Assembly (NCBI GenBank): GCA_947589295.1
Contig: CANQBZ010000021.1
Coordinates: 1-37,061 of the forward strand
Direction: 5' to 3'
Origin: an uncultured Akkermansia sp.
GTDB lineage: Bacteria > Verrucomicrobiota > Verrucomicrobiia > Verrucomicrobiales > Akkermansiaceae
Length of the DNA stretch: 37,061 bases
Below, piece after piece: positions 24,708 to 31,803 of this stretch. Position numbers and translations under genes: made by a program. The notes under the pieces are model-generated. The model had not been told where the DNA came from, made no database searches, and worked only from the letters and a program-made list of their open reading frames with translations. Every line of letters begins with the position of its first letter. The stretch's first letter is position 1.

Positions 24708-24728
24708 TCAAAAATAAAGTCACCGAAG
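24700..24728 (+). repeat. 29-base dispersed repeat, copy 1
   Basis: Starts GCATTGCCTC, followed by AAAAATAAAG and TCACCGAAG. It is identical to 30929-30957. In both places it follows a short hairpin ending in GCATTG and lies upstream of a minus-strand gene (plsY here). A diverged copy of the core is at 30999-31021. Confidence 0.75.
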
Positions 24729-24752
24729 TAGCGTTTTGTAAAAATTTCGTTT

Positions 24753-24781
24753 GATGTAAAGAATTTGCATTGCCAAGTCAA
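24753..24781 (-). promoter_or_regulatory. Possible plsY operon promoter
   Basis: On the minus strand TTGACT (24781-24776), 17 bases, TACATC (24758-24753). The -10 is weak. Its -35 sits directly beside the -35 of the rplS promoter on the other strand, so the two would compete for polymerase. Confidence 0.3.
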
Positions 24782-24798
24782 AAAAAATCGTGTAGAAT
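24770..24798 (+). promoter_or_regulatory. rplS promoter
   Basis: TTGCCA at 24770-24775, 17 bases, TAGAAT at 24793-24798. Predicted start near 24805, giving a leader of about 57 bases. Confidence 0.55.
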
Positions 24799-24804
24799 GC
24801 ACCG

Positions 24805-24861
24805 CCCCGGTGGAAGAGCTCCACGCACTTCCAGGCGCGAACTTTTTAACCAGTACCTAAG
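24805..24861 (+). promoter_or_regulatory. rplS leader with two exclusive hairpins
   Basis: GTGGA (24810-24814) can pair with TCCAC (24820-24824), or TGGAAG (24811-24816) with CTTCCA (24828-24833). The two share bases and cannot form together. Autogenous L19 leaders are known in other phyla, so control by L19 is possible but not shown. Confidence 0.3.
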
Positions 24862-25206
24862 ATGAACATTCTTGATAAAATTGGACAGGAGCAGCTAAAA
24901 AACGATGTGACGCCTTTCAATGTGGGCGACACCGTGAAAGTGCATTGCCGTGTGATAGAAGGCGGCAAGGAGCGCGTGCAAGTGTTCCAAGGGATTGTGA
25001 TAGGTAAGCGGGGCTCCGGCGTCAATGAGGCGTTTACCGTCCGCAAGATTTCCTATGGTGAGGGGGTGGAGCGTTCGTTCCCTCTCCATTCTCCCCGCAT
25101 CGCCAAGATTGAGGTAGCATCCCGTGGCAAAGTGCGCCGCGCCAAGCTCAATTACCTGCGCAACCGAGTCGGCAAGGAAGCCGTTACGGTCAAAGCAGCA
25201 CGCTGA
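24862..25206 (+). CDS. rplS: 50S ribosomal protein L19
   Basis: A 114-residue ribosomal protein of normal length, located at the 30S-50S interface. Family segments: [60 protein letters not shown] and the basic [15 protein letters not shown]. It stands alone here, with its own promoter, leader and a strong terminator 26 bases after the stop, rather than in the usual rpsP-rimM-trmD-rplS order. No Shine-Dalgarno site precedes the ATG. Confidence 0.96.
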   Translation: MNILDKIGQEQLKNDVTPFNVGDTVKVHCRVIEGGKERVQVFQGIVIGKRGSGVNEAFTVRKISYGEGVERSFPLHSPRIAKIEVASRGKVRRAKLNYLRNRVGKEAVTVKAAR

Positions 25207-25232
25207 TACTGCCTTTTTTGATCTGCTTTTGC

Positions 25233-25258
25233 ACGCGGACTTCGGTCCGCGTTTTTTT
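25233..25258 (+). terminator. Strong intrinsic terminator after rplS
   Basis: ACGCGGAC (25233-25240), UUCG loop (25241-25244) and GTCCGCGT (25245-25252), followed by a run of T to 25258. An eight-base-pair stem with a C(UUCG)G tetraloop is a textbook intrinsic terminator. The opposite-strand thioesterase gene ends 20 bases beyond. Confidence 0.9.
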
Positions 25259-25278
25259 ATGTCCGGCGGGTCAGCGGC

Positions 25279-25695
25279 CTATTCGGAACGATCGACGATG
25301 CAATTGTGCCACTCTTGGGGAATGCGGCAGGGCCGTCCCTGAGGAGCCTGTACGAGAGCAAGCCGCTGGCGCACTGTTACACAGAGTTTATCATCTTCCT
25401 CTCGACGTACCTCAAACGTGAAGTAGATAGAGGACTTCTCGACGCGTTCTACATTGCCCAGTACGCGTATCTTGTCTGCTACGAAGGCGGGAGAGTGGTA
25501 GTGCACCTCGTGGCTTACGAGCACGCAATGCTTGTTCTCCTCTTTGGCCAAGCGCGCCCAGTCGATACCTATGGAGGTGGACATCTTCGTGCGACACTCT
25601 TCCACCCAACGCAAATAAGCCAAATTGTGCACCACGCCGCCGCAATCGGTGTCGTAGTACATGACTTGGTAGGGCAGAACAAAAAGCGCTTTCAT
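25279..25695 (-). CDS. YbgC-type acyl-CoA thioesterase (hot-dog fold)
   Basis: A 138-residue single hot-dog protein of the 4HBT/YbgC family. The active-site segment is YDTDCGGVVHNLAYLRWVEE (catalytic Asp17, His23), followed by VSHEVHYHSPAFVADKIRV and VTVRQRLALV strands. Length matches the family (about 130-140). The family hydrolyses acyl- or hydroxybenzoyl-CoA esters; in Proteobacteria YbgC sits with tol-pal, but no tol genes are seen here. It lies 46 bases downstream of the aminotransferase on the same strand and is probably cotranscribed. The exact substrate cannot be told. Confidence 0.85.
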   Translation of the reverse strand: MKALFVLPYQVMYYDTDCGGVVHNLAYLRWVEECRTKMSTSIGIDWARLAKEENKHCVLVSHEVHYHSPAFVADKIRVLGNVERVEKSSIYFTFEVRREEDDKLCVTVRQRLALVQAPQGRPCRIPQEWHNCIVDRSE

Positions 25696-25741
25696 GGTCG
25701 ACAGGCAGGGTACGTGTAGAATCCAGATGGAGCCCGATTCA

Positions 25742-26833
25742 TCAGCCGAGTTTCAAAATGTCAACGATGGCGCTTGTCACTTCCTTCATATTCTCCATGG
25801 TGAGCTCACCCATGTGGGCGATACGGAATGTTTTATCCTTGAGGTCTCCGTAGCCGTTGCCAATTTGCATATCACGCTCGGCCAAAGCCTTGTTGAGGTC
25901 GCCGATGGAAATAAGCTCATCCTTACCTTTGGGGTGGGCGTCTATCACGGTAAGCGTTTTGGAAAGGTACTTGCGATTCGGGTACACGCGGAAATATTCA
26001 TCCGCCCACGCGCGAGTGAACTTGGCCATCTCTTCGTGGCGAGCGAAGCGCGCCTCAATCCCCTCTTCATCGACGATATGGATGAGCTGCTTATCCAACG
26101 CATACATCAGCGAGAGGCAGGGAGTGGAGGTGTATTGGTAGTTTTTCTTATCAATGAAGTCCCAGAGATTACGCAGGTCGAAATAGAGACCGCGGTTTTC
26201 AACTTTTTCGGTGCGGTCGTAAGCCTTGCGGCTCATGGAGCAGATAGCCAGCCCCGGAGGTAAAGCCAATGCTTTCTGGGTAGAAGTGATCAATACGTCA
26301 ATCCCCAATTGATCCGTTTCTATCTTGGACCCAACGGCGGAGGAAACCGCATCTACGCACCATACCACGTCCGGGTACTTCTTCATGACCTCGGCAATCT
26401 CTTCCACTGGATTTTGGATGCCGGAGGAGGTTTCATTATGGGTCACTGTGATGAGGTCATACTTGCCCGTGGATAGCGCCGCATCCACCATTTCCGGTGT
26501 AGTGGGTTCGCCCATGGTGCTGGGAAATTTGTCGGCTGGAACTCCATTTGTTTTGGCCATTTTGAACCATTTGTCGCCGAATGCGCCAATGGAAAATACT
26601 GCTGCGCGCTTTGCGGTGCAGGAGCGAATAGCACCCTCCATCAGTCCGGAGCCGCTGGAGGTAGAGAGCAGGATGCGGTTTTGCGTGAAGAGCACCTTCT
26701 GCATATTATCTGAGATGCGTTTTTGAAGGGCGGAAGCCGCCTTGGAGCGGTGACTGATCATCGGTCCGCTCATCTCTTTCAAAATAGCATCCGACACAAT
26801 TGTCGGCCCGGGGATAAATAATTTAATCGGCAT
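25742..26833 (-). CDS. Class V PLP aminotransferase (SerC/AGT-like)
   Basis: A 363-residue fold-type I PLP enzyme of the alanine-glyoxylate/serine-pyruvate aminotransferase branch. It starts PIKLFIPGPTIVSDAILKEM, with STSSGSGLMEGAIRS (cofactor phosphate loop), THNETSSGIQNP, CVDAVSSAVG (Asp161 for the pyridine nitrogen) and STQKALALPPGLA with the Schiff-base Lys187. Enzymes of this branch act as phosphoserine aminotransferase in several bacteria and archaea lacking classic SerC, so it may complete serine synthesis with the serA at 6526. That link is inference. The thioesterase gene follows it. Confidence 0.85.
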   Translation of the reverse strand: MPIKLFIPGPTIVSDAILKEMSGPMISHRSKAASALQKRISDNMQKVLFTQNRILLSTSSGSGLMEGAIRSCTAKRAAVFSIGAFGDKWFKMAKTNGVPADKFPSTMGEPTTPEMVDAALSTGKYDLITVTHNETSSGIQNPVEEIAEVMKKYPDVVWCVDAVSSAVGSKIETDQLGIDVLITSTQKALALPPGLAICSMSRKAYDRTEKVENRGLYFDLRNLWDFIDKKNYQYTSTPCLSLMYALDKQLIHIVDEEGIEARFARHEEMAKFTRAWADEYFRVYPNRKYLSKTLTVIDAHPKGKDELISIGDLNKALAERDMQIGNGYGDLKDKTFRIAHMGELTMENMKEVTSAIVDILKLG

Positions 26834-26913
26834 AGATAGTATTAAGTTCCAGAGAGCAGTCTAGCATTTGATTTGCAATTAGGCGAGCTTTTTTGTCTAA
26901 TGAAGCGTAGAAA

Positions 26914-29256
26914 TTATTTCGCACTGCGTAATTCGAAAACCCATGTCAATTCTCCGGGAGAGTCGACCCGCACTTCGCGTAACAGCAGGTATTTCCCGGC
27001 GATTGCAGCAGAGCTTTGCTGAGACACAAAGCGAGCAAATTCAGTTTGCGCTTCCCGGGTGAGGCGCTCGCAGATGCAGAGCTGCATTTCGTAGAAGTTC
27101 GCAGCCATGAGTTGTTCTATTACCTTAGCATCGACATTAATGTGGGAACCCTTGCCAGATACTCCTCCGCGGTATGGTATTGTCAAGTAACCGAGCTCCT
27201 TTTCGCAGTACGCCATCAATTTCTCATCGGCGAACAATTTGGCGTATCGAGTCACAGCATTTTTCCTCTTACTAGGGGGAGCATTCAGCATACGCATCAC
27301 GGCATCGTAGATACCGGCGATACAGTGAGGGTCGGGCTTTTTGTGGACATTGCTGCCATGCGGGGTATTGGCAAAAAGGAGTACGCTTGCAACAACCTGC
27401 TGTTTTGCGTCAAATTTGACTCTCAGCTGTGGGCTGAAGCAGATGACCTCGCCGCGTTTTTCTCCTTGCAAAGGAAGTTGGAAGAGGCCCGCATCGTCCC
27501 CCTCTATCACCACATGATTGCGCCCCGCCGCCGCGGGAAGGCTCAAGAGGTCTGGTGCCGCATAGTTCTGCTCGCCAGTCAATGATTCCTCCCATTTTTT
27601 TGCCTGCGGGGAGCTGCTCATGGAGAGTTTCTGTGGCTCACTCGTCAGGCATTCGGGGGTGAGCTGAGCTATACTTCTAGGCTCCCCCCGTCCCGTCTTA
27701 CTTTTTTGGACAGCTTGCGAAAGCTCTGTCCTTATTTCTGGCAATAGTAATATCTCGTAGAGAGTTTCCTCTCCTTTTGTCATTGGCAAGAGCAGGGCAA
27801 CATTTTGTCCGTCTTCACCTGTCAAGCCGTTTAGCACACCTTCGGAGCAAGTCATACTCAGACTGCCTCCCGGCAGGGTTTGGTTTCGCTCAAGTATTTT
27901 CAATTCCCATTTGTGTTCGGAACCATCTGCAGGGGTAACGATAGCACGATACGCTGTGCCATCTAGCTCACGGGAGAGCGAGGCTGCCTTGCCGCGTGGT
28001 GAGAGGTGATAAATGACGACTTTGCCACTGGTCAGTTCATGTGTTGCGCTGTTGAAAATTCTTCGCAGATCATCGGGGAGGCGCTGACCGACTGAGATGG
28101 GAACGATACGTTGTCGCACCAGTCGCTTTTGCTCAGCCGTGAGTTCCTTCTCAGCGCCCTGTGTTTTTTCGTCACTTGTGATGATGGGCGGTTGCGTGTT
28201 TCCGTGAATTTTTTCAGCTTGCTCAAATAAATCGCTTACCTTGCCACCTATCTCTTCGTAATGATTCCATGCATAGCGTACACCAAGTGCCAACGCCCCC
28301 GAGGCAATAAGCAGCCAGACGAGTCTGCGCAGCTTGCCAGGAGGGGGCGATTGGGTTGTATCTCCCTGATCCTCCCAACTATATTGCGTACGGGTGGTCG
28401 GCACACGTTGCGGGGCAATGAAAGAAGACGGCTCTGCTTGAGCGGTTGAGGAAGGGGGCGTGGTTGCCAAATGTTCGGTGACTTCAATGACAGGTATACC
28501 AAAAAGACCGGCCTGCCTCTTCATGTGGCTGCCGATGAACCCAAGGAAGCGCACATGCGGTAATTCTACGTAGCCCCTGCTATTGTGCGTGAATACGGGT
28601 ATAGCCCATCCCAAATCACTGCGCAGGCAATCTGATTCATGCAGCAAACGCAGCATATCCTCTATAGGGGTGCCGGACGGCAGGGCCAACATGCAGGAAC
28701 CTTGGTATGGAGGCTCACTAGGGAGCGCAGCGAGGTGCCCATGTCCAGTGTAGTGCTGCCAGGTAGGCTGACATTGGGCTTGGAGGGAGACTGCCATCTC
28801 TGCCAAGTTCGGTAATTTCTCTTCCTTCAGCCATCTGTTTGCACCCTCCCAGCTTTGCGCCCAGAAGCCGCTGAGTTCCAATATCAGCAAAACACTTGCA
28901 GGCGTTATTTTGCACGAACTCTTCCAGATATCCCGAACTTCATCCTCCGTGAGTACGAGAAAATGCGCAATATAATGTGCATCAGGCATTCCATTTCGTT
29001 CTACCCAACGTACACTGCCAAAAATATGGAGGGTGTTATTGCGTGTGGAATCGGGCAAGTAAAGGAATTGAGGCTGTGCGTCCATGTTATCCTTACCCAT
29101 TCCACGGCTGGCGAGTTCGGTTAGCTGACGCTCCAGTTCATGGCTGATGCGGGTTTTACCTACTACCCCATACCCGGGCCGGATCATCCCGCATAGACGC
29201 TGCAACAGATTGCCGTGGATTGAGCGTGACTTTGTGTAGATGAGTTGCAAGGCCAT
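26914..29256 (-). CDS. One-pass membrane protein with GAP1-N-like N-terminus
   Basis: A 780-residue protein not firmly recognised. The N-terminus (ALQLIYTKSRSIHGN, then PGYGVVGKTRISHELERQLT and LHIFGSVRWVERNG) resembles, from memory, the GAP1-N (GTPase-associated protein 1) domain of bacterial signalling and conflict systems. No search supports this. A Pro/Ser/Thr-rich linker (about 265-308) leads to one transmembrane helix at about 312-330. The C-terminal 450 residues are mixed beta/alpha with no motif I know. ATG 29265 overlaps the predicted -10, so ATG 29256 is chosen, two bases after the predicted transcription start. It is divergent from pdxH, and upstream of the aminotransferase by 80 bases. 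Confidence 0.75.
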   Translation of the reverse strand: MALQLIYTKSRSIHGNLLQRLCGMIRPGYGVVGKTRISHELERQLTELASRGMGKDNMDAQPQFLYLPDSTRNNTLHIFGSVRWVERNGMPDAHYIAHFLVLTEDEVRDIWKSSCKITPASVLLILELSGFWAQSWEGANRWLKEEKLPNLAEMAVSLQAQCQPTWQHYTGHGHLAALPSEPPYQGSCMLALPSGTPIEDMLRLLHESDCLRSDLGWAIPVFTHNSRGYVELPHVRFLGFIGSHMKRQAGLFGIPVIEVTEHLATTPPSSTAQAEPSSFIAPQRVPTTRTQYSWEDQGDTTQSPPPGKLRRLVWLLIASGALALGVRYAWNHYEEIGGKVSDLFEQAEKIHGNTQPPIITSDEKTQGAEKELTAEQKRLVRQRIVPISVGQRLPDDLRRIFNSATHELTSGKVVIYHLSPRGKAASLSRELDGTAYRAIVTPADGSEHKWELKILERNQTLPGGSLSMTCSEGVLNGLTGEDGQNVALLLPMTKGEETLYEILLLPEIRTELSQAVQKSKTGRGEPRSIAQLTPECLTSEPQKLSMSSSPQAKKWEESLTGEQNYAAPDLLSLPAAAGRNHVVIEGDDAGLFQLPLQGEKRGEVICFSPQLRVKFDAKQQVVASVLLFANTPHGSNVHKKPDPHCIAGIYDAVMRMLNAPPSKRKNAVTRYAKLFADEKLMAYCEKELGYLTIPYRGGVSGKGSHINVDAKVIEQLMAANFYEMQLCICERLTREAQTEFARFVSQQSSAAIAGKYLLLREVRVDSPGELTWVFELRSAK

Positions 29257-29264
29257 ACGGACCA

Positions 29265-29293
29265 TTTCTAATGGATTCCGGGCAAAATGTCAA
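29265..29293 (-). promoter_or_regulatory. Promoter of the 29256 gene, near-leaderless
   Basis: On the minus strand a perfect TTGACA (29293-29288), 17 bases, TAGAAA (29270-29265). Predicted start near 29258, so ATG 29256 would be at about +3. Confidence 0.6.
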
Positions 29294-29327
29294 GTTGGAG
29301 TTTTGCCCTGCTGAGGTGCAAAAGAAC

Positions 29328-29356
29328 TTGCTACACTGCCGATGAATGAGTAGAAT
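29328..29356 (+). promoter_or_regulatory. pdxH promoter, leaderless
   Basis: TTGCTA at 29328-29333, 17 bases, TAGAAT at 29351-29356. The predicted start, 29363, is the A of the pdxH ATG. Confidence 0.5.
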
Positions 29357-29362
29357 ACGGGC

Positions 29363-30001
29363 ATGGATTTATCAAACTTTCGGGCGGAATATCTGAGGGA
29401 TACGCTCCACCGGCGGGATTTGGAGAATTCTCCGTTTCAGCAGTTTGACAAGTGGTTTCACCAAACGCTGAAGAGTGGAATAGCTGAACCGAATGCAATG
29501 AGCGTGGCCACAGCTACGCCCCAAGGGGTGCCTTCGCTGCGAACCGTGTTGCTCAAGTATTATGATGAGAAAGGATTCGTCTTTTTTACCAATTACACGA
29601 GTCGCAAAGCTTGTGAAATAGCACAGAATCCGGAAGTGTGCTTGCTGTTGCCGTGGGTTACGTTGGAGCGCCAAGTTATCATTTACGGGAGGGCAGAGAA
29701 GGTGACTCGCACGGAGACGCTCAAATATTTCTTGACGCGCCCTCGCGAATCGCAGTTGGGTGCATGGGTTTCACACCAAAGTAGTGTGATTTCCACGCGA
29801 AAGCTGCTCATGATGAAACTGCAGGAACTTAAGCGCAAGTTTGCGTACGGGGAAGTGCCTCTCCCGGATTTTTGGGGCGGTTACCGGGTAGTACCGCACC
29901 ACATGGAGTTTTGGCAAGGCGGACCGGGCCGAGTGCACGATCGGTTCCTCTACAGCTTGCAGACAGACGGTTCGTGGAGCATTGAGCGCTTACAACCGTA
30001 G
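29363..30001 (+). CDS. pdxH: Pyridoxamine/pyridoxine 5'-phosphate oxidase
   Basis: A 212-residue FMN enzyme that oxidises PNP or PMP to pyridoxal 5'-phosphate. Motifs in order: LRDTLHRRDLENSPFQQFDK, NAMSVATATPQGVPSLRTVL, LKYYDEKGFVFFTNYTSRKA (FMN site), ERQVIIYGRAEKV, SQLGAWVSHQSSVI, PDFWGGYRVVPHHMEFWQGG, RVHDRFLY and the C-terminal WSIERLQP. Length is normal. PLP is used by the aminotransferase encoded at 25742, but the two are on different strands. Convergent with the FHA gene, 28 bases apart. Confidence 0.95.
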   Translation: MDLSNFRAEYLRDTLHRRDLENSPFQQFDKWFHQTLKSGIAEPNAMSVATATPQGVPSLRTVLLKYYDEKGFVFFTNYTSRKACEIAQNPEVCLLLPWVTLERQVIIYGRAEKVTRTETLKYFLTRPRESQLGAWVSHQSSVISTRKLLMMKLQELKRKFAYGEVPLPDFWGGYRVVPHHMEFWQGGPGRVHDRFLYSLQTDGSWSIERLQP

Positions 30002-30003
30002 TG

Positions 30004-30023
30004 CACACATTCCGTGTGTGTTT
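30004..30023 (+). terminator. Weak hairpin after pdxH
   Basis: CACACA (30004-30009) and TGTGTG (30015-30020) with a five-base loop, then TTT. A short, weak terminator between convergent genes, possibly not functional. Confidence 0.25.
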
Positions 30024-30029
30024 CCCCTG

Positions 30030-30866
30030 CTACGTACGATCGTCAGAGACAGCACTCTCTACGATTTCAATCCTCAGGGTCACATCTCCTAAGGTTAAGA
30101 TGGCGCCATCCATCAGAGCGACGCGCTGCTCTCCGCGAGCGAGTTGTTGGCCATTTACCGCTACGCCATTTGTGGAGTTCATGTCGGATACCACGATGCT
30201 GCGACCCACGCGTTCTACTAGTGCATGCCGCCGCGAGATGGACCCCTCCGGCAGCACAACATGGCAGCATTCCGAGTCGCGCCCGATTACTACACCTCCT
30301 GGCTTGCCGATGTCTAACATGGACAGGCTGCACTCCCACGGTCTTCCATTGGAGAGCAGTCCCATAAGTCGCATGTAGCCGGCAGCTTGCTTGGAAGATG
30401 AGGGAGTACGGGGAGAAGGCGAGCTCAAGAACACTGGACGGGAGTTGGCAGCCGGTGATGAGGGAGGCGTTGGTGGTTTGGAAGCAGGTGCGCCTGTTGC
30501 GTCTATTCCTATGTTCCACTTGATGCAAAGAGGGTCGAGTACATGCAGGGATTCCAGCAAAATCGTTGGTCCAACGGTGCTTTGAGATTGCTCGTTGTTC
30601 GTCTCTCCTTTCTTGGATTCATTATCAAAAAGCATGGGCACTGATGGCACCCGTGACATATGCTCCGCATTTTGCGGTACCACGAGAGGAATCACGGGGG
30701 GGTGAAGCTCATGTGGCTCATCATCAGTTGCAGAACGGAGATGCGGCTGTGGAGGCGGAGGCAACGGAGTAGGGGTAGGAAGTGGCAACGAGCCCCCACC
30801 GCCACCTATAGGAACAGGAGGGGGCGGAGGTGGCATCATACCGGGCGTTTGCGGCTGGATTCCCAT
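30030..30866 (-). CDS. FHA-domain protein with Pro-rich N-terminus
   Basis: A 278-residue protein. Residues about 1-40 are Pro/Gly-rich (MMPPPPPPVPIGGGGGS), then a disordered Ser/Thr/Pro region to about 160, and a C-terminal FHA domain at about 175-265 with the phosphothreonine-binding signature GRDSECCHVVLP, SISRRHA and NSTNGVAVNG (Arg196, Ser211 and His214, Asn233). FHA domains read phospho-Thr, so a Ser/Thr kinase such as the one at 19888-22314 is a possible partner, though it is 8 kb away. No signal peptide, so cytoplasmic. The predicted transcription start is the first base of the ATG. Confidence 0.87.
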   Translation of the reverse strand: MGIQPQTPGMMPPPPPPVPIGGGGGSLPLPTPTPLPPPPQPHLRSATDDEPHELHPPVIPLVVPQNAEHMSRVPSVPMLFDNESKKGETNNEQSQSTVGPTILLESLHVLDPLCIKWNIGIDATGAPASKPPTPPSSPAANSRPVFLSSPSPRTPSSSKQAAGYMRLMGLLSNGRPWECSLSMLDIGKPGGVVIGRDSECCHVVLPEGSISRRHALVERVGRSIVVSDMNSTNGVAVNGQQLARGEQRVALMDGAILTLGDVTLRIEIVESAVSDDRT

Positions 30867-30872
30867 GCCCTC

Positions 30873-30901
30873 ATCCTACCATTCAAATGCTGGGCTGACA
30901 A
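30873..30901 (-). promoter_or_regulatory. FHA gene promoter, leaderless
   Basis: On the minus strand TTGTCA (30901-30896), 17 bases, TAGGAT (30878-30873). Only six bases separate the -10 from ATG 30866, so the mRNA would start at the ATG. An internal ATG at 30839 would allow a 27-base leader instead. Confidence 0.5.
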
Positions 30902-30928
30902 CATAAAAATGTAACGCACAATGCAACC

Positions 30929-30957
30929 GCATTGCCTCAAAAATAAAGTCACCGAAG
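30929..30957 (+). repeat. 29-base dispersed repeat, copy 2
   Basis: Identical to 24700-24728. It follows a hairpin CAATGC (30919-30924), four-base loop, GCATTG (30929-30934), as copy 1 follows a longer one. It lies just upstream of the FHA gene promoter. Confidence 0.75.
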
Positions 30958-30998
30958 GGTCGCCAAAAACTGGAAAAGAGAATTTTGCGAATGCTTGA

Positions 30999-31021
30999 TG
31001 CCTTAAAAATAAGGTTAGTGA
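30999..31021 (+). repeat. Diverged third copy of the repeat core
   Basis: TGCCTTAAAAATAAGG followed by TTAGTGA aligns with the core of the 29-base repeat with a few substitutions. Here CCTTA and TAAGG make it palindromic. Confidence 0.45.
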
Positions 31022-31039
31022 TCGAACTCGTCCCACGCC

Positions 31040-31070
31040 GGGAGTTCGCCTTGTTCCTGGGCGAACTCCC
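31040..31070. repeat. Perfect 11-bp inverted repeat
   Basis: GGGAGTTCGCC (31040-31050) and GGCGAACTCCC (31060-31070), nine-base loop, extendable by one C-G pair. No T-run follows on either strand. A second perfect hairpin, GGTGAT/ATCACC, lies at 31081-31095. Both follow the transposase remnant on the minus strand and may be terminator-like or mobile-element debris. Confidence 0.6.
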
Positions 31071-31090
31071 GCTCCGGCAAGGTGATTCTA

Positions 31091-31279
31091 TCACCTCACG
31101 CCCATTTTAACATATCTTTTAATTAAGTCAGTGACGCGATTGCGATCGAGCAGCTTAGCGATCTGAGTGATGGACTTCTTCTCACGCAGCCAGCGCTCAA
31201 TTTGCTGACGCTCGGAGAAGGTAATATGCTTGCCTTTTCGAGCAACGGAGTTAGAATGCGTTTGGGTGTCTTGGTTCAT
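31091..31279 (-). pseudogene. IS30-type transposase N-terminal remnant
   Basis: Only 62 residues remain. The segment HITFSERQQIERWLREKKSI followed by TQIAKLLDRNR matches the N-terminal helix-turn-helix of IS30-family transposases. The reading then departs (VTDLIKRYVK) and stops, with no trace of the DDE catalytic domain. A promoter-like site precedes it, so a short DNA-binding peptide could be made. The remnant, hairpins and repeat copies around it mark 30900-31360 as old mobile-element territory. Confidence 0.6.
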
Positions 31280-31306
31280 AGTGTCTGGGTTTGTTGTAGA
31301 GAAATG

Positions 31307-31335
31307 ACTCTAGCATACTTTGAACTTCTTGGCAC
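31307..31335 (-). promoter_or_regulatory. Promoter-like site before the IS30 remnant
   Basis: On the minus strand GTGCCA (31335-31330), 17 bases, TAGAGT (31312-31307). Its -35 is inside the inverted repeat 31326-31353. Confidence 0.3.
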
Positions 31336-31353
31336 CCTTTTTTGTGCCAAGAA
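31326..31353. repeat. Perfect 10-bp hairpin
   Basis: TTCTTGGCAC (31326-31335) and GTGCCAAGAA (31344-31353) with loop CCTTTTTT. It overlaps the -35 of the minus-strand site and could be an operator, terminator or element end. The rest of 31354-31407 is AT-rich with nothing recognisable. Confidence 0.5.
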
Positions 31354-31407
31354 CCTGTTGCATTTAATTTTGCGATCCACATTTTCAATTACAATCTAAT
31401 TTTTATC

Positions 31408-31436
31408 TGGACATATTTGTGGAATGTAGATAGAAT
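31408..31436 (+). promoter_or_regulatory. Promoter for the Sel1/CsgG-like genes
   Basis: TGGACA at 31408-31413, 17 bases, TAGAAT at 31431-31436. Predicted start near 31443, leaving a leader of about 110 bases to ATG 31555. Confidence 0.4.
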
Positions 31437-31554
31437 CACTCCGACAGAGGTGGAACCTGAGTCGGGTTATATCTACAAAAATGGCTATATTTACACAAAG
31501 ATATAAGGATATCGTACTCCTTTCCACTTGCTCACGTCCACCCTTCCTACCGCG

Positions 31555-31803
31555 ATGAGAATATTAAAGACAATAATAGTTACTTTCCTGCTTGTCGCAA
31601 TACAAGAAACGCTGTTTGCTGTGGATGACGTCTCCCTCCTCAAAGAGGCTCGCAAAGGAAGCGTGCCGGCCATGCGGCAAATTGGCATGAGAATGTACAA
31701 AGGCTGTTCTATCGGCAACCCCACTTTTGGCATAAAATGGCTCAGAAAAGCCGCTGACCAAGGTGACACTAAGGCCATGTACAGGTGGGTCGCATCCTTC
31801 TGA
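31555..31803 (+). pseudogene. 5' part of a frameshifted Sel1-repeat exported protein
   Basis: An 82-residue fragment with a good signal peptide (MRILKTIIVTFLLVAIQETLFA) and one Sel1-like repeat (PAMRQIGMRMYKGCSIGN, FGIKWLRKAADQGDTKAMY). The frame ends at TGA 31801-31803. The next frame, from GTG 31785, continues the same repeat (VGRILLKSDKQLGLSYLRKA), so one base appears to be missing near 31783-31785. There is no obvious slippery heptamer, so this is a frameshift mutation or a sequence error rather than programmed slippage. Together the two parts encode one exported protein of about 450 residues. The frame also runs upstream to an ATG at 31528. Confidence 0.7.

Noticed and set aside
24665..24802. 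N-terminal extension of plsY
   Set aside because: It contains the dispersed repeat and hairpin, and the Shine-Dalgarno site fits ATG 24664.
25694..26263. 189-codon plus-strand frame
   Set aside because: Antisense to the class V aminotransferase, whose PLP motifs are intact.
24700..31021. CRISPR-like reading of the 29-base repeat
   Set aside because: The copies are kilobases apart with no regular spacers and no cas genes.
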